Below are positions 20,488-27,202 of a stretch of 64,000 nucleotides of DNA, one piece after another; the first letter of the stretch is position 1; every line of letters begins with the position of its first letter. The notes beneath the pieces are model-generated. The model worked only from the letters and a program-made list of their open reading frames with translations, was not told the DNA's origin and made no database searches. The translations under genes and the position numbers were made by a program. Origin of the DNA: Rhizobiaceae bacterium (GTDB lineage Bacteria; Pseudomonadota; Alphaproteobacteria; Rhizobiales; Rhizobiaceae); contig JACVCH010000014.1 of assembly GCA_016742175.1 (NCBI GenBank), positions 1-64,000 on the forward strand. Direction: 5' to 3'.

Positions 20488-22452
20488 ATGTTCAAGAAGA
20501 TCCTGATCGCCAATCGCGGCGAAATCGCCTGTCGCGTCATCAAGACCGCGCGGCGCATGGGGATCGCGACCGTGGCCGTCTATTCCGATGCCGACCGCAA
20601 CGCGATGCACGTGGCACTCGCCGACGAGGCCGTGCATATCGGCGCCTCGTCGGTGGGTGAAAGCTATCTGGTCGGCGAACGCATCATCGAGGCCGCGAAG
20701 GCGACCGGCGCGCAGGCGATTCATCCGGGCTACGGCTTCCTGTCCGAAAATCCCGGCTTCGTCGATCAGGTCGTAGCGGCCGGTCTGGTCTTCATCGGGC
20801 CATCCTCCGCGTCGATCCGCGCCATGGGCCTGAAGGACGCCGCCAAGAGGCTGATGGAAAAGGCCGGCGTTCCGGTGGTGCCCGGCTATCACGGCGAGGC
20901 GCAGGAACTCGTCGTGCTCTCCTCAAAGGCCAAGGAAATCGGCTTTCCCGTCCTCATCAAGGCGCGGGCCGGCGGCGGCGGCAAGGGCATGCGCCTCGTC
21001 GAGGACCAGGACGCCTTTCCCGAGGCGCTCGCCGCCGCGCGGCGTGAAGCCAAGGCCTCGTTCGGCGACGACCGAGTGCTGGTCGAGAAATACGTCTCCA
21101 AGCCGCGCCACATCGAGGTGCAGGTCTTCGGCGACAATCACGGCAATGTCGTCCATCTCTACGAGCGCGACTGCTCTGCGCAGCGCCGCCACCAGAAGGT
21201 AATCGAGGAGGCCCCTGCCCCCGGCATGGACCCGGCGATGCGCGCGGCGATGACGTCGGCCGCCGTCAAGGCCGCGCAGGCAATCCGCTATTCGGGTGCC
21301 GGCACGATCGAGTTCATCGTCGACGCGTCCGACGGGCTTCGCCCCGACCGCTTCTGGTTCATGGAAATGAACACGCGCCTCCAGGTCGAGCATCCGGTCA
21401 CCGAACTCGTCACCGGCGTCGACCTCGTCGAATGGCAGCTTCGCGTGGCCGCCGGCGAGGCGATCCCGCTGCGCCAGGAGGAGATCGGCCTGACCGGTCA
21501 TGCCGTCGAAGCGCGGCTCTATGCCGAGGACGCGACGCGTGATTTCCTGCCGGCGATCGGCACGCTGCATCACCTCCAGTTCCCGGACGCGCTGCAGTCC
21601 GGAGGCGAGTTGCGGATCGATACAGGCGTGCGCTCCGGCGACACGATCAGCCCGTTCTACGATCCGATGATCGCCAAGGTGATCGTCCATGCGGACGACC
21701 GCGCAGCCGCGCTCGCCGGGCTGGTCGAGGCGCTGGATGCGACGCAGGTCGCCGGCTCGACGGTCAATGCGCGCTTCCTTTCCGCGCTCGCCTCCGACGC
21801 CGATTTCGCCGCCGGCAACGTCGACACCGGCCTCATCGCGCGCAAGCAGCCCGAACTCACCCGCCCCGGCAAGGCGACGCCGCGGGCCGCGGCCATCGCC
21901 GCGCTCGCCGCCGCCGGCGCGCCGGCGAGGCGCGACGGCGACCCGTGGTCGGACCTCGTCGGTTACGGCCATTTCGGCGGGCTGGTGAGGTCGGTCGAGC
22001 TCGCAGCCGGCGAAGCCAAGCGCTCGGGCCGTGTCCGTCCCCGCGCCGACGGGCGCTACGAGGCCGATATCGACGGCGAGACCTTCGTTCTGTCAGAGGC
22101 CGACCGCGCGAAGGCGGCGCTCTGGAAGGGCCACGTCACCGTGTTCGACGAAACCGGCAGCCATGATTTCGCGCTCGACGATCCGTTCGCGCGGGCCGAG
22201 GAGGCGGCGGGCGGCGGCGATGCGCTGCGCGCGCCCATGCCCGGCCTCGTCAAGATGGTGCGCGTCCAGCCGGGCGACACCGTCCAGAAGGGCCAGGCGC
22301 TGCTGGTGCTCGAGGCGATGAAGATGGAGCACACGATCGCCGCGCCGCATGACGGCACCATCGCCGACATCGTCGCCGAAGGCGGTCAGGTGACGGACGG
22401 CACAGTCCTCGTGCGGTTCGAGGAAGCACCCGCGCCTGCCTTGGCCGACTGA
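20488..22452 (+). CDS. mccA: Methylcrotonyl-CoA carboxylase biotin-containing (alpha) subunit
   Basis: 654-aa protein with an N-terminal biotin carboxylase (ATP-grasp) domain to about residue 450, containing G-G-G-G-K-G-M and E-M-N-T-R-L-Q-V-E-H, a middle BT-like region, and a C-terminal biotin carrier domain with the biotinyl Lys612 in E-A-M-K-M-E-H. It carboxylates biotin for transfer by MccB. ATG 20488 follows GGAGGA. Pairing with ivd and mccB supports methylcrotonyl-CoA over propionyl- or acetyl-CoA. The downstream leucine-pathway genes (hydratase, HMG-CoA lyase) are not in this window. Confidence 0.94.
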   Translation: MFKKILIANRGEIACRVIKTARRMGIATVAVYSDADRNAMHVALADEAVHIGASSVGESYLVGERIIEAAKATGAQAIHPGYGFLSENPGFVDQVVAAGLVFIGPSSASIRAMGLKDAAKRLMEKAGVPVVPGYHGEAQELVVLSSKAKEIGFPVLIKARAGGGGKGMRLVEDQDAFPEALAAARREAKASFGDDRVLVEKYVSKPRHIEVQVFGDNHGNVVHLYERDCSAQRRHQKVIEEAPAPGMDPAMRAAMTSAAVKAAQAIRYSGAGTIEFIVDASDGLRPDRFWFMEMNTRLQVEHPVTELVTGVDLVEWQLRVAAGEAIPLRQEEIGLTGHAVEARLYAEDATRDFLPAIGTLHHLQFPDALQSGGELRIDTGVRSGDTISPFYDPMIAKVIVHADDRAAALAGLVEALDATQVAGSTVNARFLSALASDADFAAGNVDTGLIARKQPELTRPGKATPRAAAIAALAAAGAPARRDGDPWSDLVGYGHFGGLVRSVELAAGEAKRSGRVRPRADGRYEADIDGETFVLSEADRAKAALWKGHVTVFDETGSHDFALDDPFARAEEAAGGGDALRAPMPGLVKMVRVQPGDTVQKGQALLVLEAMKMEHTIAAPHDGTIADIVAEGGQVTDGTVLVRFEEAPAPALAD

Positions 22453-22468
22453 CGCAAAATCGTGATCG

Positions 22469-22498
22469 CCGGCTGTCCCTTCGCAAAGGAACAGCCGG
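22469..22498 (+). terminator. Hairpin after mccA
   Basis: CCGGCTGT..CCTT and AAGG..ACAGCCGG form a 13-position stem with one C/A mismatch and a CGCA loop. A T-tract is absent, so termination strength is uncertain. Confidence 0.5.
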
Positions 22499-22540
22499 AA
22501 TCGCCAGCCGTTGGGAATGGCAAACCCAATGGAGGATTCC

Positions 22541-22984
22541 ATGCGTTCACTGCTCCTGACCCTTTCCGCGCTCGCGCTGTCGAGCTCGGTCGCCTTCGCG
22601 CAGACGCCGCCCGCTCCGCCGCCGCCCGGCAGCGATGCCCCGACCGCCGAGCAACCGGCCGCCCCGCCGCCACCGCCGCCGAACCCCGAGGTCGACGACG
22701 AACTGGTCGACGGCCCCGAAGGCGGCCCGGCGATGCACGAGCGGCGCGGCGGTCCTGACATGATGGGACGCCATGGAGGTCCGCGCCACCAGATGCACAT
22801 GCGCGGCGACGGCCCGCGCGGCCATGGCGGGCGCGGCATGCGGCGCGCACAGGGCCCGGAGTTCAAGGTCGAGATCGACGACGATGGCGGCGTGAAGGTC
22901 GAAGTCAAATGCGGCCCGCGCGAAGACGCCCGCACCTGCGCCGACATCACGATGGAACTGCTCGACCGGGCGTATTCCGATTGA
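22541..22984 (+). CDS. Secreted Pro-rich, His/Met/Gly-rich small protein
   Basis: 147-aa product with a clear signal peptide ending A-F-A at about residue 20. A proline-rich linker follows (runs of P with E/D), then a cluster of His, Met, Arg and Gly (about residues 65-105), and a C-terminal beta-like segment with two cysteines (K-C-G-P and T-C-A-D). ATG 22541 is chosen because GGAGG (22531-22535) precedes it and the signal peptide starts there. No family recognised. The His/Met density could bind copper or nickel, which is speculative. Confidence 0.65.
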   Translation: MRSLLLTLSALALSSSVAFAQTPPAPPPPGSDAPTAEQPAAPPPPPPNPEVDDELVDGPEGGPAMHERRGGPDMMGRHGGPRHQMHMRGDGPRGHGGRGMRRAQGPEFKVEIDDDGGVKVEVKCGPREDARTCADITMELLDRAYSD

Positions 22985-23055
22985 TTCTAGACCATGATCG
23001 CCTGAGGTGACCCTCACTTCGTCGCGCAGAATTCGGCAGGGCAGCTCTCTACGTT

Positions 23056-23169
23056 GCCCCCCTCTGTCCTGCCGGACATCTCCCCCGCAAGGGGGGAGAT
23101 TAATCTCGTCGCCGACACCGCGTGATCTCCCCCCTTGCGGGGGAGATGGCCGGCAGGCCAGAGGGGGGC
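23056..23169. repeat. RIME-like 114-bp palindromic intergenic element
   Basis: The outer arms GCCCCCCTCTG (23056-23066) and CAGAGGGGGGC (23159-23169) are perfect complements. Inside, further complementary blocks built on ATCTCCCCC/GGGGGAGAT extend the long palindrome. Size, structure and the CCCCCTCTG ends match the rhizobial intergenic mosaic element (RIME1) as I remember it. Confidence 0.8.
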
Positions 23170-23176
23170 GCGAAGG

Positions 23177-23227
23177 ATCTCAACGCAAACAGACGGATAG
23201 CCAATCAGAGGCATCTCAACGCAAACA
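23177..23227. repeat. 15-bp direct repeat pair
   Basis: ATCTCAACGCAAACA occurs at 23177-23191 and again at 23213-23227, 36 bp apart start to start. The second copy runs into the A-tract of the following terminator. It could be a duplication footprint next to the RIME element. Confidence 0.6.
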
Positions 23228-23261
23228 AAAGGGCCGCTGCCAGTCCGGCTGCGGCCCTTTT
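23227..23261. terminator. Bidirectional intrinsic terminator
   Basis: AAAAGGGCCGC (23227-23237), a 13-nt loop, then GCGGCCCTTTT (23251-23261). It has T-runs on both strands. It lies about 70 bp past the stop of the minus-strand SEL1-like gene and can also end plus-strand transcripts from 22541. Confidence 0.85.
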
Positions 23262-23328
23262 GCTTGAAGCGTCCCTGTGTGGCCCGGCGGGTGATCCCGC
23301 TCTGTTGCCGGTCGTCCGGTATTTCCGA

Positions 23329-23586
23329 TCAGTGCGTCGTCATCCATTCGCGCGCTTCGCGCAGCGCCTTGGCAATGTCGGTCTTGGTCATCGCGGAGGA
23401 GAGCTCCTGGCGGAGCTGGACCGCGCGGTCGCTGCCCTTGATGGCGGCGATGTTGAACCATTTGTGGGCGGCGATGACGTCGACGTCGCAGTCGCGGCCG
23501 GTGGCGTACATCATGCCCAGTTCGAAGAGAATGTCGGCCTGTGCAGTGGAGCCGATGCCGGCTTCGATCATTTCGTAGCGTGCCAT
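23329..23586 (-). CDS. SEL1-like repeat protein (85 aa)
   Basis: Short helical protein: A-D-I-L-F-E-L-G-M-M-Y-A-T-G-R-D-C-D-V-D followed by A-A-H-K-W-F-N-I-A-A fits one SEL1 repeat (a TPR-like helix pair), followed by a charged C-terminal helix. A closely similar 85-aa protein is, from memory, widespread in Hyphomicrobiales. SEL1 repeats mediate protein contacts, but the partner is unknown. It has its own terminator and no operon neighbours. Confidence 0.85.
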   Translation of the reverse strand: MARYEMIEAGIGSTAQADILFELGMMYATGRDCDVDVIAAHKWFNIAAIKGSDRAVQLRQELSSAMTKTDIAKALREAREWMTTH

Positions 23587-23992
23587 TTCAAGTCCCCTGT
23601 TACATCCCGAGAGCCGGATTTTTCCGTGCGTCCCTTGTTGCTGTGTGATGGGGAGAGAATGCCGGGCAGGCTTGAATCTGCGGTAAAATGGCGTGCTTAA
23701 CGAGGTTCAAACAAAGCTCAAACTTTCAGTAAACCGCCCAATTCGTTAAGCATGGAAAGCCCGCAACTGCGCGCCCGTTTAGAGAACTTCAAGACAATTG
23801 CCACAATTGCCGTTTACCCGCCGCTAACCTTGAATTCCGGCTTTTCGCGTCGACATCGCAAGAATGTCCGCCTCGACCTCGAAAAAAGGGCGTTGGATTC
23901 TGCTTGGCGCACCACTTCCCAACCGCGCGAAACTCGATTACGTTTACGTTTGCGTAAGCTTTCGGCATGCTGCGCGTTTTGGGAGGAAGTTG
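23587..23992. other. 405-bp intergenic region with a 10-bp inverted repeat
   Basis: No credible gene is seen. TGCTTAACGA (23694-23703) and TCGTTAAGCA (23743-23752) are perfect complements 39 bp apart in an AT-richer patch upstream of the SEL1-like gene. A palindromic TTACG/CGTAA element lies further right at 23943-23958. The region holds the divergent promoters for the SEL1-like and DUF2147 genes. Confidence 0.5.
23943..23958. promoter_or_regulatory. LiuR-like near-palindrome upstream of the DUF2147 gene
   Basis: TTTACGTTTGCGTAAG has TTAC/GTAA half-sites and resembles the perfect site at 31731-31746. It lies 35 bp before the start codon, where a promoter operator would be expected. Whether the same regulator binds both is unproven. 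Confidence 0.35.
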
Positions 23993-24337
23993 ATGAAGGT
24001 TCAGGTCTGGGCAGCTCTGGCTGCTTGCGTTCTCGTTTCGGCACCCGCATTCGCGGCCGAGCCGATCGAGGGCATGTGGAAGCGCGGCAACGGCACGCTG
24101 ATCGAATTCGCGCCATGCTCGGGCGGGTTCTGCGGCACCGTCCGCTCCGGGCAGTATAACGGCCAGCCGATCGGCACGATGGCCGGCTCGGGCGCCAACT
24201 ACAAGGGCACGGTCAACGTGCTCGACGAAGGCAAGACCTATAACGGCAAGGCTTCGGTCAATGGCAACACGATGAAGATGAGCGGCTGCGTCATGGGCGG
24301 CCTCATCTGCCGCGGCGAAGACCTGACCCGCCAGTAA
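23993..24337 (+). CDS. DUF2147 family secreted protein
   Basis: 114-aa exported protein with a signal peptide (cleavage near A-F-A-A-E, residue about 22). The mature part contains I-E-G-M-W-K-R-G-N-G, an early Cys pair (A-P-C-S-G-G-F-C-G-T-V) and M-S-G-C-V-M-G-G-L-I-C-R-G at the end, as in small DUF2147 proteins. ATG 23993 follows GGGAGGAAG (23981-23989). Function of the family is unknown. Confidence 0.82.
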   Translation: MKVQVWAALAACVLVSAPAFAAEPIEGMWKRGNGTLIEFAPCSGGFCGTVRSGQYNGQPIGTMAGSGANYKGTVNVLDEGKTYNGKASVNGNTMKMSGCVMGGLICRGEDLTRQ

Positions 24338-24351
24338 GTTCTCCGCATCCG

Positions 24352-24387
24352 AAAAGCCGCTGCCGCCTCGCGCCGCAGCGGCTTTTT
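24352..24387. terminator. Bidirectional terminator between convergent genes
   Basis: AAAAGCCGCTGC (24352-24363) and GCAGCGGCTTTT (24375-24386) flank an 11-nt loop, with T-runs on both strands. It serves both the DUF2147 gene and the BTAD-hydrolase gene. Confidence 0.85.
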
Positions 24388-24393
24388 CTCGTT

Positions 24394-25989
24394 CTAGCGT
24401 GCCTCGTGTTCTGCGAGGAACTGGTCGACCTCGCGCATCAGCACGGCCCAGGCCGGCTCGTGCCCGAGAACGATGTGGCTGCGGCTTTCGAGCGGCACGA
24501 ACCTGGCGCCGGGGATACCGATCGCCAGTTCCCGCCCCTGTTCGAGCGTGATGCGCTGGTCGTGCTGCGCATGCAGAACCAGGGTCGGCGCGCGGACATC
24601 GCCGAGAAGAGCCCGCACGTCGATGTCGCCGAACGCGTTCTGGAATTGCACCGCGTTCTCCGGCGACGTCGTCTGGCGCTGGAACTCGTCGAACCAGGCG
24701 AGTTCCTCCGGATTGCCGTCCGGCATGAAGGTCTGCGAAAAGATGTGGCGGTAGGCGGCGTTGTTGGTGCCCCAGCCGAGCCGCGTCAGCGTCATCACCG
24801 CCTCGCGCCGCTCGCGCTCCTCCGGCGACGCGCCGATGCGCCAGCCGGCCGCGTAACCGCCGATCAATACCAGAGCCGTTACCCGCTCGGGGTGGCGCAC
24901 CGCATAGGCGATGGAAACTGCGCAGCCCTGCGACATGCCGATCAGCGGGAAGCTCTCCAGCCCGATCGCGTCGACGACCGTCTCCAAATCGCTGACGAAG
25001 GCCTCGAAGCCGATATCGGGCACGTCCCAGTCCGAAAGGCCGTTGCCGCGCTCGTCGTATCGGATGAAGGTGCGATGGTCGGAGAGCGCCTGGAACGTCT
25101 TCGACCAGATCGGGCTTTGCCAGTCGAGCTCGAGATGGTTCAGCCAGTTCGCGGCCTTGACCACCGCCGGCCCGGCGCCGACCGAGGCATAGGCGAGCCG
25201 CACGCCGTCGGCTGATTCGCAAAAGCGGATCGTCTGCTGGCGCAGCATCTTTCCGACCTTCACCGCCTCGCTGGAGGGCGGCGGCTCGGCCAGAAGGTCG
25301 GGACCGGGGTTCAGGCCGGCCTCGAGCCGCGCCCGGCGAAAGCGCGCGGCGACGGCATCGGCCTCCTCCGGCCGGCCGATCTTCTTCAGCGTGCGCGCCA
25401 GGATGCCGGCGGCTTCCGGCGACAGCGGATCGGAGGCATGCCAGTCGCGCACCCAGCGGACTGCTTCCTGGTCGCTCGTCTCCTTGTGAAGCGTAATGCG
25501 CTGGAGCACCGCCAGGCGCAGGCGCAGCGCTTCCTCGCGCTCGCCGGTGAGCCAGCGCTGGTAGCCTTCGCAATTGGGCAGGTCGAGGCCTTCGAGAAGC
25601 GGCTGTGCGAGGACGCTCGCCATTTCGTGCAGGCGCGCGAGGGGCACCTGGTCGAGGCTGGTGTCGACCAGCCGGCGCGTGGTCCAGAAATCGATCGTGT
25701 CGTCGCCGACCTCGAGCGAAATCCGCTCCCGGTCGGCGAGCAGCCGCGCCCCATCCTGGCCGTTGATGACGCCGCGGATTTTGCTCAGCGACCAGCGCAG
25801 CGAGCCGCGCGGATCGTCGGGCAGGTCCCAGAACAGTTCGCAAAGGCGCTCGCGGCGGTGCGGGCGGCCGGTCAAGGCGAGATAGGCGAGAAGAGCGCGC
25901 GTCTTGCGCGAGGCAGGCAGCGAATGGTTGAGCGCACCGCTGGCGACCCGCAATTCGCCGAGGACGGCGATGCTGAGTGGGAGTGACAT
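24394..25989 (-). CDS. SARP/BTAD-type regulator fused to an alpha/beta hydrolase
   Basis: 531-aa two-part protein. Residues about 5-95 form an OmpR-like winged helix with the SARP pattern (K-T-R-A-L-L-A-Y-L-A-L, R-E-R-L-C-E-L-F-W). Residues about 100-225 form a BTAD/TPR helical domain. From about 250 an alpha/beta hydrolase follows, with nucleophile Ser353 in G-M-S-Q-G, Asp477 and His505, a complete catalytic triad. Similar adenylate-cyclase-like or SARP fusions exist in rhizobia, but the substrate or ligand is unknown. The hydrolase may act as enzyme or as the sensor of the DNA-binding part. No co-transcribed neighbour is obvious. Confidence 0.85.
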   Translation of the reverse strand: MSLPLSIAVLGELRVASGALNHSLPASRKTRALLAYLALTGRPHRRERLCELFWDLPDDPRGSLRWSLSKIRGVINGQDGARLLADRERISLEVGDDTIDFWTTRRLVDTSLDQVPLARLHEMASVLAQPLLEGLDLPNCEGYQRWLTGEREEALRLRLAVLQRITLHKETSDQEAVRWVRDWHASDPLSPEAAGILARTLKKIGRPEEADAVAARFRRARLEAGLNPGPDLLAEPPPSSEAVKVGKMLRQQTIRFCESADGVRLAYASVGAGPAVVKAANWLNHLELDWQSPIWSKTFQALSDHRTFIRYDERGNGLSDWDVPDIGFEAFVSDLETVVDAIGLESFPLIGMSQGCAVSIAYAVRHPERVTALVLIGGYAAGWRIGASPEERERREAVMTLTRLGWGTNNAAYRHIFSQTFMPDGNPEELAWFDEFQRQTTSPENAVQFQNAFGDIDVRALLGDVRAPTLVLHAQHDQRITLEQGRELAIGIPGARFVPLESRSHIVLGHEPAWAVLMREVDQFLAEHEAR

Positions 25990-26108
25990 GGAACCGGTCC
26001 CACGGTTCGGACTATGCCCGCGCCGGGGAGGAGTTTACCACTCTCGAACAGGCCCGTCTAACGAAGCGCCGCCTGCCATCGGCAGACGGCGCGCCCCCCA
26101 GTCCTCAT

Positions 26109-26423
26109 TTACTGGCCGCGAAGGTCATCGAGGTGGATGTTCGCGGAGTAGTTTCCGAACGGACGGTCGTCGAACGTCCACTGTCCGTCCGCGATGCTTC
26201 CGGTCGTGAGCGGCGACATCGCGAAGGTGCGTTCGGTCGTCGCCATCGACGGTTCTTCCTGCGCTGCGAAGGCCGGCGCCATCGACTGGTAGCCGTTTTC
26301 GCTCAACAGAACCCCGTTCTCGTCCCACACCAGGATCGGGGGCGATTCCTGCGCCCAGCCGGTGGAGGTCATCAGCGCGGCCGCAACCGCAAACGTGCTC
26401 AGCATGACATGTGTCGTTTTCAT
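26109..26423 (-). CDS. Small secreted hypothetical protein (104 aa)
   Basis: The N-terminus is a typical signal peptide (M-K-T-T-H-V then a hydrophobic stretch, ending G-W-A at about residue 24). The mature part has no recognised domain: P-I-L-V-W-D-E-N-G-V, then a low-complexity middle with S/T, ending in D-L-R-G-Q. The ribosome site is weak, and the first codons may be misplaced by a few residues. No relatives can be named. Confidence 0.55.
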   Translation of the reverse strand: MKTTHVMLSTFAVAAALMTSTGWAQESPPILVWDENGVLLSENGYQSMAPAFAAQEEPSMATTERTFAMSPLTTGSIADGQWTFDDRPFGNYSANIHLDDLRGQ

Positions 26424-26749
26424 TGCATGGATCCCATCTGTTTTCTGATTTGACCCGCTTCGGCTGTTTCGCCGGTTTGGCGGGCGTTTTAGACAATCCG
26501 GAAAATCGCGTCCGTTTGATCGTCGAGGGCAGTTCTAGAGGGGGTGCGCTTGAACGAGCGTTTGAGGCTGCGTTGGAATTGCCGTGGAATCCGCATCGGT
26601 TGGGCTGAAAATCGGCACCCCGGCCACGCATTACGAATTTTCAATCTAGATGAATCGGCGATGAACGGCGCTCTCAGGCGAAGTTCAGCGCCCGCCCGCC
26701 ATGATCCGGACACCATTCGACAAGGCAACGCTCGAACGAGGGATCGAAG
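26424..26749. other. 326-bp intergenic region
   Basis: It separates the divergent minus-strand secreted-protein gene from the plus-strand tiny genes at 26750. I see no convincing ORF, terminator, repeat or palindrome, only promoter space for both directions. Confidence 0.5.
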
Positions 26750-26920
26750 ATGTTGGCGCGCCGGTTTTCCATCGTCTGTCTGATGATGATGTTCTTCGGA
26801 ATGGGGCTTTCCATTCTGGTGGCGGAAGCCAGCCGACCCGCCCGCGTCCTCGATCTGAAATCGCCGACCGGATGCCTGTTCGACGCCTCGCCGACCTGCG
26901 GCGGGACGTTGCCGAGATAG
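26750..26920 (+). CDS. Tiny membrane-anchored or secreted protein (56 aa)
   Basis: ATG 26750 follows GAGGGA (26738-26743), with a stop at 26918-26920. The product starts M-L-A-R-R-F-S, continues with a Met-rich hydrophobic stretch (about residues 8-25) that could be a signal or transmembrane helix, and ends with a soluble tail containing two cysteines (T-G-C-L-F and P-T-C-G-G). Spacing to the next small gene is 15 bp. Family unknown. Support is the ribosome site, hydrophobic N-terminus and tandem layout. Confidence 0.45.
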   Translation: MLARRFSIVCLMMMFFGMGLSILVAEASRPARVLDLKSPTGCLFDASPTCGGTLPR

Positions 26921-26935
26921 ACGAGGAGAACGGAC

Positions 26936-27133
26936 ATGCAGCGCGACCGCATTACCATCCGCAACGGCCTGACGATGGCCTCGCGCGTTCTCGCCGTCAT
27001 CGCCGTGCTCGCGATGCCGATCGGTTTCTCCACAAAGGGTTCGGCTTCGGGGCCGGTCTTCCTGGAAGACAATTCCAGCCAGGGCGGCGGTGTCGGTTTC
27101 GTTCTTCTGATGAGCCTGCAGCGCACTGGCTGA
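26936..27133 (+). CDS. Tiny secreted or membrane protein (65 aa)
   Basis: ATG 26936 follows GAGGAGAA (26923-26930). The product has a basic start, a hydrophobic segment at about residues 15-32 and a glycine-rich tail containing G-G-G-V-G-F-V-L-L. It is translated 15 bp after the preceding 56-aa ORF, suggesting a bicistronic unit of two small envelope proteins. No homologue is recognised. Confidence 0.5.
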   Translation: MQRDRITIRNGLTMASRVLAVIAVLAMPIGFSTKGSASGPVFLEDNSSQGGGVGFVLLMSLQRTG

Positions 27134-27202
27134 GGCGAAAAGTCATTGCACGGAGACGCGCGACCGTCTCGCAACCGACATCGCGACCCTCTATAATGGG
27201 TC

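Noticed and set aside
23056-23261. Possible CRISPR or tRNA-like structure in the repeat cluster
   Set aside because: Only one palindrome and one pair of direct repeats are present, without regular spacers. No acceptor stem or anticodon arm could be drawn.
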